Notes: a model not told the origin generated them from the sequence alone. Numbered from the stretch's first letter, positions 46,365 through 56,449 are shown. The stretch: DNA of 64,000 bases from Piscinibacter caeni (GCA_003265685.1 KZ836109.1:25654-89653); one strand, 5' to 3'. A program made the numbers and translations.

Positions 46365-47465
46365 CTACATGCGCAGCCGCTCGGCCCGGCCGGTCATCTC
46401 GAGGTAGCCGAGGCCGATGCGCCGGCCGGCCTCGTCGAGCACCTCCGACAGGCCTTCCCAGTAGATCGCGCCGGTGCTGTCGCGGCTGTCGAGCTCCTGC
46501 GCGTCGAGCAGGGCACGCACGACGAACACGCCGGTCGGCGTGGCCAAGCGCCACTGCACCGGGTAGGTGGCGCGCGAGGCCGGGCTGGTCCAGCGCCGCA
46601 GCGGCTCGAAGCGCAGCTCGTCCGGGCCGAAGCGGCGCAGCGTGCCGTCGGCGCGGCGCAGCGTGCCGCCGGCCCAGTAGGCGCCGTCGTCCGGGCGCCG
46701 GATGCGGAAGGCCATCAGCGCGCTGCCGTCGGCGAGGTTCAGCCCGACCCAGTCCCAGCCCTGGGCCTCGGCGGCGAGGTACTCGTCGCTCCATTCATGG
46801 TCCAGCCAGGCGCGGCCCTGCACCGGCTGCGGCCGGCCCTGGCGCGTCAGCGTGCCCGTCACGGCGAGCTGCGGCTGGCTGTAGTAGTGGCTCGCCTGCT
46901 CCGGTCGCGGGCCCTTCTGCGACAGCCCGGCCTCGCCCTGCAGCAGCAGCGGCTGGGTGGCCGCCAGCTCGAGCGCGACGGCGAAGCCGCCAGTCTCGCT
47001 CGCCAGCTCGGCCCGGTAGCGGCTCGCCTCGACCGGGCCGGCGCGCTCGAAGCGCCAGTGGCGCAGCGCGACACGCGTGTCGTGCTCGTCGGCCCGGTCG
47101 CCGAAGCCGGCGCGCGCGATGCGCTGGTCGTGCAGCAGCCGGCCCGCGGCCAGGTCGGTCAGCGCGGCATGGGCGAACAGCAGCTGGCGCGCGGCGAAGC
47201 GGCTCGGGTGGTCCGCCGCCACCTCGGTGCGGGCGCGGAAGAAGGTGACCTGGAAGCCGTACGCCGGCTCGGCCTGCCCCGGCGCGGCGAGCCAGCCGGT
47301 GGCATACCACCACTCGGTGCGCTGCGCCGGGTGCGCGCCGTGGTCGCGCGGGAAGGCGAGCCGGCGCGGCCCGACCGGCTGCGCGCGCGCGAGCAGCGGC
47401 CAGGCGAGCAGGGGGCATGCCAGAATCGTCCGGCGGGGCAGGGCGCGCGGGTGCATGCGATGCAT
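46365..47465 (-). CDS. Secreted lipocalin-like / carotenoid 1,2-hydratase (AttH-type) protein
   Basis: A 366-residue exported protein of the AttH/CrtC superfamily: TEWWYATGWLAAPG near the N-terminus, then RAWLDHEWSDEYLAAEAQGWDWVGLNLADGSALMAFRIR in the first lipocalin-like half and YWEGLSEV near the end. The N-terminal signal (RRTILACPLLAWPLLARAQ) has an RR pair and could be Tat or Sec dependent. Genes of this type commonly accompany a LolD/FtsX-type ABC transporter; such permease and ATPase genes lie nearby at 48.4 and 53.1 kb. ATG 47456 is an alternative start. Enzymatic activity on carotenoids is doubtful. Confidence 0.8.
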   Translation of the reverse strand: MHRMHPRALPRRTILACPLLAWPLLARAQPVGPRRLAFPRDHGAHPAQRTEWWYATGWLAAPGQAEPAYGFQVTFFRARTEVAADHPSRFAARQLLFAHAALTDLAAGRLLHDQRIARAGFGDRADEHDTRVALRHWRFERAGPVEASRYRAELASETGGFAVALELAATQPLLLQGEAGLSQKGPRPEQASHYYSQPQLAVTGTLTRQGRPQPVQGRAWLDHEWSDEYLAAEAQGWDWVGLNLADGSALMAFRIRRPDDGAYWAGGTLRRADGTLRRFGPDELRFEPLRRWTSPASRATYPVQWRLATPTGVFVVRALLDAQELDSRDSTGAIYWEGLSEVLDEAGRRIGLGYLEMTGRAERLRM

Positions 47466-47504
47466 TGTGGGCCGGCCGCGTCTCCCCCACGAAGCGAGCC
47501 GACG

Positions 47505-48425
47505 ATGCCCTCACGCCTGCCCGAGCTCGGCCCCGCGCCGCTGCTGATCGGCCACCGCGGCGCGCGTGCCTTCGCGCCCGAGAACACGCTGCCGGCGATC
47601 GAACGGGCCGCCGAGTTCGGCTGCGCGATGGTCGAGATCGACGTGCACCTGAGCCGCGACGGCGTGCCCGTCGTCCACCACGACGACACGCTGCGGCGCT
47701 GCACCGACGTGGCCGAGCGTTTCCCCGCGCGCGCCGACGCCTGGCTGTCGGACTTCACGCTCGCCGAGCTGCAGTCGCTCGACGCCGGCAGCTGGTACCT
47801 GCGCGAGCTCGCCCTGCCTGCGGCGCAGCGCCAGCCCTTCCTGCGCACGCTGTCGGACGAGGAGATCCGCGAGCACCTGCCGCCGGCGCGGCGCGCGGCG
47901 TTCGGCGGCGGCCAGGTGCGCATCCCGACCCTGCGCGAGGTGCTCGACGCCGCCAGGTCGCTCGGTCTCGCGGTGAACGTCGAGATCAAGGCCATCCCGC
48001 GCATGTACCCGGGCATCGCGGCGCGGGTGCTGGAGGACATCGAGCGCAGCGGCCTGCGCGAGCGTGTGCTCGTCTCCTCGTTCGACCACGAGCAGCTGGT
48101 CGCGCTGCGCGCGCTGGACGCCTCGCTCGCGCTCGGCGTGCTGGTGGCCGAGCGGCTGGCGCAGCCCGAGCGTTACCTCGCGCTGCTCGACGCCGACGCA
48201 TACCACCCGGGCTGCAGCGGCGAGAGCGATTCGCTCGGCTTCCACTCGGTGGCCGGCACGCTGGACACACGCGGCATCGATGCGGTGCGCGCCGTAGGCC
48301 GCGGCGTGTTCGTCTGGACCTGCAACGACGCGGCCCAGATGCGCGCGCTGGCCGAGGCCGGGGTGAGCGGCATCATCACCGACTACCCGAACCGCTTTCC
48401 ACGCGGGCTCACCAGTCGTCCTTGA
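47505..48425 (+). CDS. Glycerophosphodiester phosphodiesterase
   Basis: A 306-residue TIM-barrel enzyme that splits glycerophosphodiesters to glycerol-3-phosphate and an alcohol. The active-site motifs are plain: IGHRGARAFAPENTLPAI, VEIDVHLSRDGVPVVHHDD and NVEIKAIP, with ITDYPNRF at the end. No signal peptide is present, so it is likely cytoplasmic (UgpQ-like in location). It has an internal insertion (about 85-145) typical of larger bacterial forms. It is divergent from the lipocalin-like gene and its 3' end overlaps the convergent permease gene by 17 bases. Confidence 0.93.
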   Translation: MPSRLPELGPAPLLIGHRGARAFAPENTLPAIERAAEFGCAMVEIDVHLSRDGVPVVHHDDTLRRCTDVAERFPARADAWLSDFTLAELQSLDAGSWYLRELALPAAQRQPFLRTLSDEEIREHLPPARRAAFGGGQVRIPTLREVLDAARSLGLAVNVEIKAIPRMYPGIAARVLEDIERSGLRERVLVSSFDHEQLVALRALDASLALGVLVAERLAQPERYLALLDADAYHPGCSGESDSLGFHSVAGTLDTRGIDAVRAVGRGVFVWTCNDAAQMRALAEAGVSGIITDYPNRFPRGLTSRP

Positions 48426-50922
48426 CCGCGAGCACCGCGCTGCGCGAGGCCGCGGCGCGGCCGGCCCACCAGGCGGTCAGCGTGCCGGCGGCGAACATCG
48501 CGCCGCACAGCGCCGCCAGGCGCCCGGCGGGCAGCAGCAGCTCCATGGTCCAGTGGAAGCTTTGCGGGTTCACCACGTGCACCAGCACTGCCGCCACCGC
48601 GATGCCCAGCAGCAGCCCGAGCGCCACGCCGGCGGCGCTCCACACCGCGCCTTCGCCGGCCACCACGGCGAGCACCTGCGCGCGGGTCAGCCCGAGGTGG
48701 GCCAGCAGGCCGAACTCGCGCCGCCGTGCGAGCACCTGGGCCGAGAAGCTGGCGGCGATGCCGGCCAGGCCGATCGCGATCGCCACCGCCTGCAGCCAAT
48801 AGGTGACGGCGAAGCTGCGGTCGAAGATGCGCAGCGAGAGTGCGCGGATCTCGCCCGGGGCCGAGAACTCGAGCGGCAGCTGCGGTCCCGCCAGCGTGCG
48901 GATCGCCGCCTGCACGGCCGCCGCGTCGGCGCCGGGCGCGAGCCACAGCGCCAGGTCGTTGACGCGCCGGTCGCCGGTGAGGCGCTGCCAGTCGGCCGCG
49001 TCGATCGCCAGCGCGCCGTGCTGGCGGGCGTAGTCGCGCCACACGCCGCGCACGAAGGCCGGCACGCGCCGGCCGTCGGGCAGCGGCAGCTCGATCGTCT
49101 GCCCGGCGCGCAGGCCGTAGAGCTGCGCCAGCGGCTCGCTGGCATACACCGGCACCGGGCCCGCGGGCGCCGGCAGCAGGCCGCCCAGCATCGGCAGGCG
49201 CTGCTCGGGCGCGACCAGCGGGCGCGCCAGCACCAGCACGTCGGGCCGGCGCGGGTCGAACTGCACGCCGACCGTGCGCTGGCCCTCTATCCGCGCCACG
49301 CCGGGCAGCCGGGCCGCCGTCTCGAGCAGTGCGGGGTCGATGAACACCGTGTCGACGATCGACAGCGTGGTCGCGCTGCGCGCGTACAGGTCGGCCGGCA
49401 GCACCTGCTCGAGCCAGCGGTCCACCGCGTCGCGGAAGCTCGCCACCATCACCGTCAGCGCCACCGCCAGCGCCAGGCTCGCCACCACGCCGGCCACCGC
49501 GATCGTCGCGCTGCGGCGCAGGTGGCGGGCGCGTTCCACCGCCAGCAGCCAGAGCGGCCGCTGCGTCGGCGCGATGCCGGCGAGCAGCAGCCCGACGCCG
49601 GCCGGCACGCAGGCGATGCCGCCCAGCAGCAGGCAGGCCACCGCCAGGTAGGCCGCCAGCGGAATGCCGCCCCAGGGCGGCAGCAGGCTGAGCAGCGCGC
49701 CGAGGACCAGCAGCGCCGGGCCGGCCCAGGCGTGGCGGCCACCCGTGTCGCGCTCGCCCAGGCCCTTGAGCACCCGCGCCGGCGCGAGGCGCTGGGCCTG
49801 CCGGGCCGGCAGCCAGCCGCCGGCCAGCGCCACCGCCAGGCCGAGCGCGCCGTACAACGCGGCGGCGCCGATGCTGAACTGCAGGCGCGGCTGCACGCCG
49901 GGGAAGTAGGCCCCACCCAGGTCGCCGGCCAGCAGGCGCAGCGCGAGCTGCGCGAGCGCGGTGCCGAGCGCCAGCCCGAGCAGGCTGCCCGCCAGCCCGA
50001 GCAGCGCCGACTCGGCCAGCACCAGCACGAGTCGTTCGCGCGCGCCGAGGCCGAGCACGCCCAGCAGCGCGAGCTGCGGCGCGCGCCGGGCGATCGACAG
50101 CGACAGGATCGAGAACACCAGGAAGGCGCCGGTGAACAGTGCCACCAGCGACAGCACGCTCAGGTTGACGCGGTAGGCGCGCGAGAGATTGGAGACCCGC
50201 AGCGCCGATTCGTCCGGCGCGGCGGCGCGCAATGCGGGCGGCAGCGCGAGCTCCTGCAGCACGCGCGCACGGTCGGCGCCGGGCACCAGCCGCACGTCGA
50301 TGCGGCTGAGCCGGCCGAGCCAGCCGAAGCCGGCCTGCGCGCCGGCAATGTCCATCACTGCCAGGGGCGGGCCGTCGACCAGCACCTGGCCGCGCGGCGT
50401 CAGCAGCACCTGCTGCGCACCGTGCCGCAGGCGCAGCGGCGCGCCCTCACCGAGCTTCTGCGCCGCCGCGGGGTTGAGGTAGACGGCCGTGGGGTCGACC
50501 AGCGCGAGCCGGTCCTCGCCCTCGCGCGGGCGCGGCATCAGCGCCGGCGTCAGCGGCGCGGCCACCAGCGCGTCCAGGCCGACCACGCGCAGCGCGACGG
50601 CCTGGCCGTCCGCAGCCAGCGCCTGGGTGCTGAACTCGACCACCGGGCTGGCCAGCGCCACCTGCGGATGCGCGGCCACCCGCTCGAGCAGCGCCTCGTC
50701 GAAGCCGTCGCGCTGCGCGCGCAGCTCGAAGTCCGGCTGGCCATTGACCTGGCGCACCGCGCCGGCGAACTCGTCGAGCGCGGACTGGTTGATCAGGTGC
50801 ACCGAGAAGGCGAGCGCCACGCCGAGCGCGACCGCCAGCACCACCACCGCATGGCGCAGCGGCTCGTGCATCACCTGGCGCCACGACACGTGGCGCAGCA
50901 GCGCGGGCAGGGGCGAACTCAC
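48409..50922 (-). CDS. FtsX-family ABC transporter permease
   Basis: An 837-residue permease with the two-FtsX-domain architecture: a first helix at about 23-43, a large periplasmic domain, three helices at about 240-380, a second set of central helices, another periplasmic domain and three C-terminal helices (AVTYWLQAVAIAIGLAGIAASFSAQVLARRREFGLL). This class pairs with LolD-like ATPases and with AttH-like lipocalins in lipoprotein or lipid trafficking or efflux of secreted factors. The likely ATPase is the gene at 53.1-53.8 kb, separated by two other genes. GTG 50922 is chosen because membrane topology starts right after it. Confidence 0.88.
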   Translation of the reverse strand: MSSPLPALLRHVSWRQVMHEPLRHAVVVLAVALGVALAFSVHLINQSALDEFAGAVRQVNGQPDFELRAQRDGFDEALLERVAAHPQVALASPVVEFSTQALAADGQAVALRVVGLDALVAAPLTPALMPRPREGEDRLALVDPTAVYLNPAAAQKLGEGAPLRLRHGAQQVLLTPRGQVLVDGPPLAVMDIAGAQAGFGWLGRLSRIDVRLVPGADRARVLQELALPPALRAAAPDESALRVSNLSRAYRVNLSVLSLVALFTGAFLVFSILSLSIARRAPQLALLGVLGLGARERLVLVLAESALLGLAGSLLGLALGTALAQLALRLLAGDLGGAYFPGVQPRLQFSIGAAALYGALGLAVALAGGWLPARQAQRLAPARVLKGLGERDTGGRHAWAGPALLVLGALLSLLPPWGGIPLAAYLAVACLLLGGIACVPAGVGLLLAGIAPTQRPLWLLAVERARHLRRSATIAVAGVVASLALAVALTVMVASFRDAVDRWLEQVLPADLYARSATTLSIVDTVFIDPALLETAARLPGVARIEGQRTVGVQFDPRRPDVLVLARPLVAPEQRLPMLGGLLPAPAGPVPVYASEPLAQLYGLRAGQTIELPLPDGRRVPAFVRGVWRDYARQHGALAIDAADWQRLTGDRRVNDLALWLAPGADAAAVQAAIRTLAGPQLPLEFSAPGEIRALSLRIFDRSFAVTYWLQAVAIAIGLAGIAASFSAQVLARRREFGLLAHLGLTRAQVLAVVAGEGAVWSAAGVALGLLLGIAVAAVLVHVVNPQSFHWTMELLLPAGRLAALCGAMFAAGTLTAWWAGRAAASRSAVLAVKDDW

Positions 50923-50962
50923 CGGCGCATTGTGGCGCTGGTGCGAAGCGGGGGAGGGCTGC

Positions 50963-52093
50963 TCAGCCCTCGCCGCGCCGCACCTGAGTCGGCGTGCGGC
51001 CGGTCCAGCGCTTGATGGCGCGGCGCAGGCTGCGCGTGTCGGTGAAGCCGGACTGATCGGCCACATCGACCAGCGAGCGCTCGGCCTCGGCCAGCAGCGC
51101 CACCGCGCGGCGCATGCGCTCGTTGTCCAGCAGCGCCGCGTAGCTCAGGCCGGATTGCTGCAGGCGCCGGCGCAGGGTGCGTTCGCTCAGGTTGACCGAC
51201 TGCGCGATCGCCTTGACCGGTGGCGGCCGGCGCAGGTCGGCGCGCAGCGCGCGCACGATCGCCTCCTCCAGCTCCGAGGCGGCGCGCTCGCCGCGCTGGC
51301 GCTGCGCGAGCAGCTGGCGGCACATGCGCGCGGTCAGCGGGTCGGCGCTGGCGATCGGCTGCGGCGCGGCCGGGAAGACGATGCGGTTGTGCCCCTGGCC
51401 GAACTGCACCGGGCAGCGGAAGTACTCCTCCAGCGGCGCGGCCGCCGGCGGCGCCGCACAGGCGAAGCCGACCGCCAGCGGCGCGACGTTCGGCCCGGCG
51501 ACGAAGCGGCTCAGGCGCACCAGCGCCGCGAAGGCGTTCTCCACCAGCACGGCGGAGACGTCCGGGTCCGGGAAGCGCGGCTCGGCGGTCAGCACGATCC
51601 CGCCTTCGCCTTCGCCTTCGCCGTCGCCGCGATGCAGCGAGACGAAGTGGTCGGTCGAGCGCAGGTATTCGGCCGCCAGATCGAGCATCTCGGCCGTGTC
51701 GGCACAGGCCATCAGCCCGATCAGGCCCAGGCCCCAGGAGGCGAGGCTGGAGGCGCGTGCCAGCAGCAGGCCGAGCGACTGCTGCGGCAACAGCTGCGCG
51801 GCGCGGCGGATCAGCCGTGAGGTCTGCGCATACGAGACGCGGAAGTCGAAGGAAGTGAGGTCATCGAGGCCGAAACCGAGGCCTCGCACCAGCGCGGCGG
51901 CGTCCATGTCGCGCCGGGTGAACTCGCCGACCAGCTGGCGCGCCAGGATCGGCTCGGCGTCGGCAATGGTGGCACGGTGGCTGCGCCGCAATGCGGCCGG
52001 GTCGGATTGGGGATCGGTGTCCACGATGGGTTCGGCGACGCTGAGGGAATTCCGGCCGCCGACTGCCGTCCGGTTCGTGCACTCGCCACCCAT
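50963..52093 (-). CDS. AraC family regulator with arabinose-binding-like N-terminal domain
   Basis: About 376 residues: an N-terminal Arabinose_bd-type sensing domain (SYAQTSRLIRRAAQLL, FRCPVQFGQGHNRIVFPA) and a C-terminal AraC DNA-binding domain with the two helix-turn-helix motifs (VKAIAQSVNLSERTLRRRLQ and LVDVADQSGFTDTRSLRRAIKRWTG). Relatives such as OruR and ArgR of pseudomonads control amine or fatty-acid use. The start is uncertain: homology begins near RATIADAEPILARQL; ATG 52093 is used, with GTG 52120 and GTG 52024 as alternatives, none with a clear SD. It lies between the permease (40 bases) and the MBL-fold gene. Confidence 0.82.
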   Translation of the reverse strand: MGGECTNRTAVGGRNSLSVAEPIVDTDPQSDPAALRRSHRATIADAEPILARQLVGEFTRRDMDAAALVRGLGFGLDDLTSFDFRVSYAQTSRLIRRAAQLLPQQSLGLLLARASSLASWGLGLIGLMACADTAEMLDLAAEYLRSTDHFVSLHRGDGEGEGEGGIVLTAEPRFPDPDVSAVLVENAFAALVRLSRFVAGPNVAPLAVGFACAAPPAAAPLEEYFRCPVQFGQGHNRIVFPAAPQPIASADPLTARMCRQLLAQRQRGERAASELEEAIVRALRADLRRPPPVKAIAQSVNLSERTLRRRLQQSGLSYAALLDNERMRRAVALLAEAERSLVDVADQSGFTDTRSLRRAIKRWTGRTPTQVRRGEG

Positions 52094-52279
52094 CCGGCGA
52101 TGCGTGCCCCGGTATCCCACTGCAGTGGCGGCTTGTTTCTGGCCGTGACGATACGACGCGGCAAGTCCCTACCGCGCCAAGACCCCGCACGTTGGCCGGA
52201 TGGGGCCCCCATGCGTGTCCGATGCAGTCCCTCGCTGTCGTGCGCGTATCCGGGTTCGCCCCGATCTAGGCCGGTACGG

Positions 52280-53050
52280 CTAGCCCGGCACGGCGTAGTC
52301 CCGTTCGCTCACCAGGTCGACGCCGCAGGGCAGGCCCTCGACCCAGTCGATGAACTCGGCCACCGCGCGCCCCTTCAGCGGCGCGCCGTGCTGCGGCACG
52401 ATCATCGCGATGTCGAGCGTGCGCACCATGCGCGCCCACAGGCGCAGCACCTTGTTCGACACCATGTAGCGGCGGTGGAAGGCCTCCATGTGCGGCAACT
52501 GCGGGGCCAGCGAGCCGACGAAGCGCTGCGCCTCCTTGCCGCCGATCATCGAGGCGCCGAGATCGCCCGAGAACAGGATGCGGCTGACCGGATCGTAGAA
52601 CTGGAAATTGCCTTCCGAGTGCATGAAGTGCGCCGGCAGGGCGATGAGTTCGCTGCGTCCGACAGAGATTCGCATGCCGGAATCCGGGATGCCGACGATG
52701 CGCCCGGCCGTCTTGCCGGCCTTGCAGAAGTGCGGCACGAAGCGCTCCCACAGGCGCGAGATGTAGACCCGTGCGCTGCTGGTGGCGGTCATCCAGCGGT
52801 CCAGGCCGGCGATGATGTCCGGGTCGGCGTGCGAGGCGAGGATGGCACTCAGCTGCGCCGGCGCGAAGTGGTGCGTCATCGCGAGATAGAGCTCGCCGTA
52901 GGCGAGGTTGCCGCCCGGGTCGATCAGCGCGCCGGTGTCGCCGTCGACGATCAGGAACTGGTTCGACTGAACCACCTCGCCGCCCTCCTGGCAGAGGTCG
53001 GTGAACATCAGGCACTGGTGCCCGGCATGGTTGTAGAGCTCGACCGGCAT
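52280..53050 (-). CDS. Metallo-beta-lactamase-fold di-iron protein (ODP / flavodiiron-like)
   Basis: A 256-residue protein with the oxygen-binding di-iron (ODP) version of the MBL fold: the metal motif SHADPDIIAG (in place of HxHxDH), a second His in HFMHSEGNFQFYDP, Asp in LFSGDLGAS and His in VPQHGAP. Flavodiiron proteins use such a site to reduce O2 or NO, but this protein has no flavodoxin domain. It may be an O2/NO sensor or depend on another protein for electrons. The start is ATG 53050. It sits between an AraC regulator and a LolD-like ATPase. Confidence 0.85.
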   Translation of the reverse strand: MPVELYNHAGHQCLMFTDLCQEGGEVVQSNQFLIVDGDTGALIDPGGNLAYGELYLAMTHHFAPAQLSAILASHADPDIIAGLDRWMTATSSARVYISRLWERFVPHFCKAGKTAGRIVGIPDSGMRISVGRSELIALPAHFMHSEGNFQFYDPVSRILFSGDLGASMIGGKEAQRFVGSLAPQLPHMEAFHRRYMVSNKVLRLWARMVRTLDIAMIVPQHGAPLKGRAVAEFIDWVEGLPCGVDLVSERDYAVPG

Positions 53051-53115
53051 GGCGCCCCCCGTCACGCAAAGGGCCGGACTGTAGGCAGGCGCACCCGGCG
53101 CCCGTTTGTGTTGCG

Positions 53116-53778
53116 TCAAGTGCCGGACGCACGACGCGCGACGAGTCCGTCGCGGCGCAACTCCATCACGCGGTCGGCACGTGCGGCAGCCGCCAGCGAG
53201 TGCGTCACCAGCAGGCAGGCGGTGCGGTGCTCGCGCACGCGCTGCGCGAGCAGGTCCAGCACGCGCTCGGCATTGCCCGGGTCGAGATTGCCGGTCGGCT
53301 CGTCGGCGAGGATCAGCTTGGGGCGATGCACCAGCGCGCGGGCGATCGCCACGCGCTGCAGCTGGCCGCCCGACAGCGTCTCGGGCAGGCGCTCGCCCAG
53401 CCCGCCGAGGCCGACCTCGGCCAGCATCGCCTCGACCTGTGCGTCGTCGGGGCGCTGCAGCAGCAGCAGCGGCAAGGCGACGTTCTGCGCCACGCTCAGG
53501 TGCGGCAGCACGTGGAAGGCCTGGAACACGAAACCCAGCTCGGCACGCCGGCGCTGCGCCTGGCGTGCCTCGGGCAGCTCGAGCATCGACTCGCCGTCGA
53601 GCCGCACCGTGCCGGCATCGAGCGTGTCGAGCGCGGCGATGCCGTTGAGCAGGGTCGACTTGCCGACACCCGACTCGCCGATCACCGCCACGAACTCGCC
53701 GGCCGCGAGGTCGAGGTCCACGCCCTCGAAGACCGGCACGTTGCCGTAGCGCTTGGCCAGGCCGCGCAGCTCAAGCAT
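53116..53778 (-). CDS. LolD-like ABC transporter ATP-binding protein
   Basis: A 220-residue ATPase with Walker [11 protein letters not shown]-loop [14 protein letters not shown], signature LSGGQLQR and Walker [13 protein letters not shown]; the GNLD ending is typical of the LolD/MacB group that works with FtsX-type permeases. The start ATG 53778 has GGAGGAG upstream and overlaps the miaA 3' end by 8 bases, so it is co-transcribed with miaA. Its probable permease partner is at 48.4-50.9 kb. Confidence 0.92.
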   Translation of the reverse strand: MLELRGLAKRYGNVPVFEGVDLDLAAGEFVAVIGESGVGKSTLLNGIAALDTLDAGTVRLDGESMLELPEARQAQRRRAELGFVFQAFHVLPHLSVAQNVALPLLLLQRPDDAQVEAMLAEVGLGGLGERLPETLSGGQLQRVAIARALVHRPKLILADEPTGNLDPGNAERVLDLLAQRVREHRTACLLVTHSLAAAARADRVMELRRDGLVARRASGT

Positions 53779-54709
53779 GACCGAGCTCCTCCGCATGGCG
53801 CCGGGCCGCAGCCACCACCTGCGCGATGGCATCGGGCGCATCGGCGGCGATGGTCTCGCGCTGCGGCATCGCGCGCAGCCAGGTGAGCTGGCGCTTGGCG
53901 AGCTGGCGCGTCGCGGCGCGGCCGCGTTCGGGCAGGGCCGCCAGGTCGTCTGCATCCAGGGCTTCCCAGGCCTGGCGGTAGCCGACGCAGCGCATCGAGG
54001 GCAGGCCGGGATGCAGGTCGCCGCGCGCGCGCAGCGCGGCCACCTCGTCGACCAGCCCGGCGCGCAGCATGGCGTCGAAGCGCTGCCCGATGCGCTCGTG
54101 CAGCCAGCCGCGTTCGGCCGGCTCGAGCGCGAGCAGCGGTGGCAGCGGCCGCTGCTCGCGCACGCCGCGCTGGAAGGCCGAGATCGGCCGGCCGGTCTGG
54201 CGGAACACTTCCAGCGCGCGCTGGATGCGCTGCGCGTCGGTGGGCGGCAGGCGCGCCGCGGTGGCCGGGTCGACCCGCGCCAGCTCGGCGTGCAGTGCCG
54301 GCCAGCCGCGCTCGGCCGCTTCGGCGTCGAGCGCGGCACGCAATGCCGGGTCGGCCGCCGGCATGGCATCGAGCCCGTCGAACAGCGCCTTGAAGTAGAG
54401 CATCGTGCCGCCCACCAGCAGCGGCAGCCGGCCGCGCGCGCGGATCGCCAGGACCAGTGCCTGCGCCTCGGCCACGAAACGGGCCGCGGAATAGGCCTGC
54501 GCCGGGTCGAGGATGTCGATCAGGTGGTGCGGCACCTGCGCACGCTCGGCCGCGCTGGGCTTGGCCGTGCCGATGTCCATGCCGCGGTAGACCAGCGCCG
54601 AGTCGACGCTGACGATCTCCACCGGCAGCACCTGCGCAATGGCCAGCGCCGCGGCGGTCTTGCCGGCGGCGGTCGGCCCTGCAAGACAGAGGCCGTCGGC
54701 CACCCTCAT
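53771..54709 (-). CDS. miaA: tRNA dimethylallyltransferase
   Basis: MiaA adds a dimethylallyl group to A37 of tRNAs reading U-starting codons. The 312-residue protein has the P-loop AGPTAAGKT, the conserved [18 protein letters not shown], the DILDP segment, [11 protein letters not shown] and the late [11 protein letters not shown]. It overlaps the upstream Bcr/CflA gene by 4 bases (ATGA) and the downstream ATPase by 8 bases. hfq, a frequent miaA neighbour, is absent here. Confidence 0.95.
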   Translation of the reverse strand: MRVADGLCLAGPTAAGKTAAALAIAQVLPVEIVSVDSALVYRGMDIGTAKPSAAERAQVPHHLIDILDPAQAYSAARFVAEAQALVLAIRARGRLPLLVGGTMLYFKALFDGLDAMPAADPALRAALDAEAAERGWPALHAELARVDPATAARLPPTDAQRIQRALEVFRQTGRPISAFQRGVREQRPLPPLLALEPAERGWLHERIGQRFDAMLRAGLVDEVAALRARGDLHPGLPSMRCVGYRQAWEALDADDLAALPERGRAATRQLAKRQLTWLRAMPQRETIAADAPDAIAQVVAAARRHAEELGHA

Positions 54710-55947
54710 GCCGGCCGCACGGCCAGGTGCTCGGCCACAGGGTCGCCGTGGCGCTGCACCAGCGTCCAGGCGATGCCGCTGAGCAGCAGCGCGAAGGCCG
54801 CCAGGCCGAGGGTCATCGGGAACACCGTTCCGTTCATCGTCGCGCCCAGGATCTGGCCGACGCCGAAGGCCATCAGCATCATCCAGAAGCCCGACAGCGA
54901 GGCCGCGGTGCCGGCCTTGTCGGGGAAGGGGCCGATCGCGCCGGCCTGGCCACAGGGCTGGTGCACGCCGTGGCCGATCATGAACAGCCACGAGGGCAGC
55001 AGCAGCGCCCACACCGTGTGCACCCCGGCCAGCGCGAGGGCGGCCATCGCCACGCCGCCGGCCAGGCTGAACAGCGCGCCGCGCCGCACCGCGCCGCGCA
55101 GCCCGTGGCGCGCCAGCAGGCGGCGGCACCAGAAGGTGCCGGCCAGGTAGGTGGCCGACTGGCTGAGCATGATCGCGCCGTAGGCCACGCGCGAGGTGCC
55201 CAGCACCTCGATGTAGACGAAGGACGAGCCGGCCAGCAGGAAGAACAGCCCGCCGTAGGCGAAGCCCGACAGCAGCGCCCAGGCGCGGAAGCTCGGGTTC
55301 GAGGCCACGGCGGCCCAGTTGCGCAGCAGCGGCCCGGGCTGCGTGGCGCGCGGATTGCGCTGCGGCACGGTCTCCTCGTAGCGCCAGGCCACCAGCGCCA
55401 GCGAAGCGGCACCGAAGGCGGCCACCACCGCCAGCGTGGCGTGCCAGTCCAGGGCCTGCACGACGAAGCCGCCGACCAGCGGGCTGGCCATCGCGATCAC
55501 GCCCAGGCCGCTGAGCGCCTTGGACATCACGCGTGCGCCTTCCTGCGGCGCGTACAGGTCGCGCACGATCGAGCGGCCGCAGGTCACTGCCGCGGCCATC
55601 GCCGCGCCCTGCAGCGCACGTGCGGCGATCAGCACCTCGATGCTGCGCGCGAGCGCGCAGCCGAGGCTGGCGAGCGTGAACAACGCCAGGCCGGCCAGCA
55701 GCACGGGGCGACGGCCGAAGCGGTCGGCCAGCGGGCCGCAGACCAGCTGCGCGAGGCCGAAGCAGATGATCAGCACCGACAGCGTCAGCTGGGTCGCGCC
55801 GATCGAGGCGCCGAGTTCGCGCTGCAGCGTCGGCAGCGCGGGCAGGTAGAGGTCGGTGGCGATGGGCTGGATGCCCAGCAGCAGCGTGAGCAGCAGCACC
55901 ACGACGACCGGGGTCATGCCGTGGCGTGCCGGGGAGGGGGACGACAT
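54706..55947 (-). CDS. Bcr/CflA family MFS drug efflux transporter
   Basis: A 413-residue, 12-helix MFS exporter. The DHA1 Bcr/CflA marks are [21 protein letters not shown] in helix 1, [14 protein letters not shown] as motif A and [21 protein letters not shown] as the motif C-side helix. Relatives export bicyclomycin, chloramphenicol or sulfonamides; the actual substrate is unknown. It leads an operon with miaA and the LolD-like ATPase. Confidence 0.92.
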   Translation of the reverse strand: MSSPSPARHGMTPVVVVLLLTLLLGIQPIATDLYLPALPTLQRELGASIGATQLTLSVLIICFGLAQLVCGPLADRFGRRPVLLAGLALFTLASLGCALARSIEVLIAARALQGAAMAAAVTCGRSIVRDLYAPQEGARVMSKALSGLGVIAMASPLVGGFVVQALDWHATLAVVAAFGAASLALVAWRYEETVPQRNPRATQPGPLLRNWAAVASNPSFRAWALLSGFAYGGLFFLLAGSSFVYIEVLGTSRVAYGAIMLSQSATYLAGTFWCRRLLARHGLRGAVRRGALFSLAGGVAMAALALAGVHTVWALLLPSWLFMIGHGVHQPCGQAGAIGPFPDKAGTAASLSGFWMMLMAFGVGQILGATMNGTVFPMTLGLAAFALLLSGIAWTLVQRHGDPVAEHLAVRPA

Positions 55948-56046
55948 GCCGCGAGCGTAGCAGGGCCGCGCGGTTGCAATCGGTGACGGCCGTGCGCCGC
56001 GGATGAGTAGGATCCGCGCACCGCTTCTCACCGTCGCGAGGACCGC

Positions 56047-56448
56047 ATGAAGAACAGCATCCGTTGGACCACCCGCATCGTCGCCGCCAGCCTCAGCTTT
56101 GCCGGCTTCGTGCACAGCGCCCAGGCCACGCTGGTGGGCACCGAACAGGTCGCCGCCGCCGAGGGCGTGCTCAGCGCCGCGGCGCAGCGCGAGCGCGTCA
56201 ACGAACTGCTGAACCGCGCCGACGTCGCGGCCGAACTGCAGGCGCGCGGCGTCGACCTGGTGCAGGCGCAGGCGCGCATCGCCGCGCTGACCGACGCCGA
56301 GGTCGAGCACCTGGCGCACACGCTGGACACCGCGCCGGCCGGCGCGACCGACGTGCTCGGCGTGATCGTCTTCATCTTCCTGCTGCTGCTGCTGACCGAC
56401 ATCCTCGGCTTCACGAAGGTGTTCCCGTTCACCCGCTCGATCCGCTGA
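56047..56448 (+). CDS. PA2779 family protein (small secreted/membrane protein)
   Basis: A 133-residue protein with a signal peptide ([18 protein letters not shown]), a helical middle that contains [23 protein letters not shown], and a C-terminal hydrophobic helix ([19 protein letters not shown]) followed by a short basic end. This is the form named after Pseudomonas aeruginosa PA2779; its function is unknown. It sits one base upstream of a PA2778-type cysteine peptidase gene, the conserved pairing. CGAGGA lies before the ATG. Confidence 0.85.
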   Translation: MKNSIRWTTRIVAASLSFAGFVHSAQATLVGTEQVAAAEGVLSAAAQRERVNELLNRADVAAELQARGVDLVQAQARIAALTDAEVEHLAHTLDTAPAGATDVLGVIVFIFLLLLLTDILGFTKVFPFTRSIR

Positions 56449-56449
56449 G

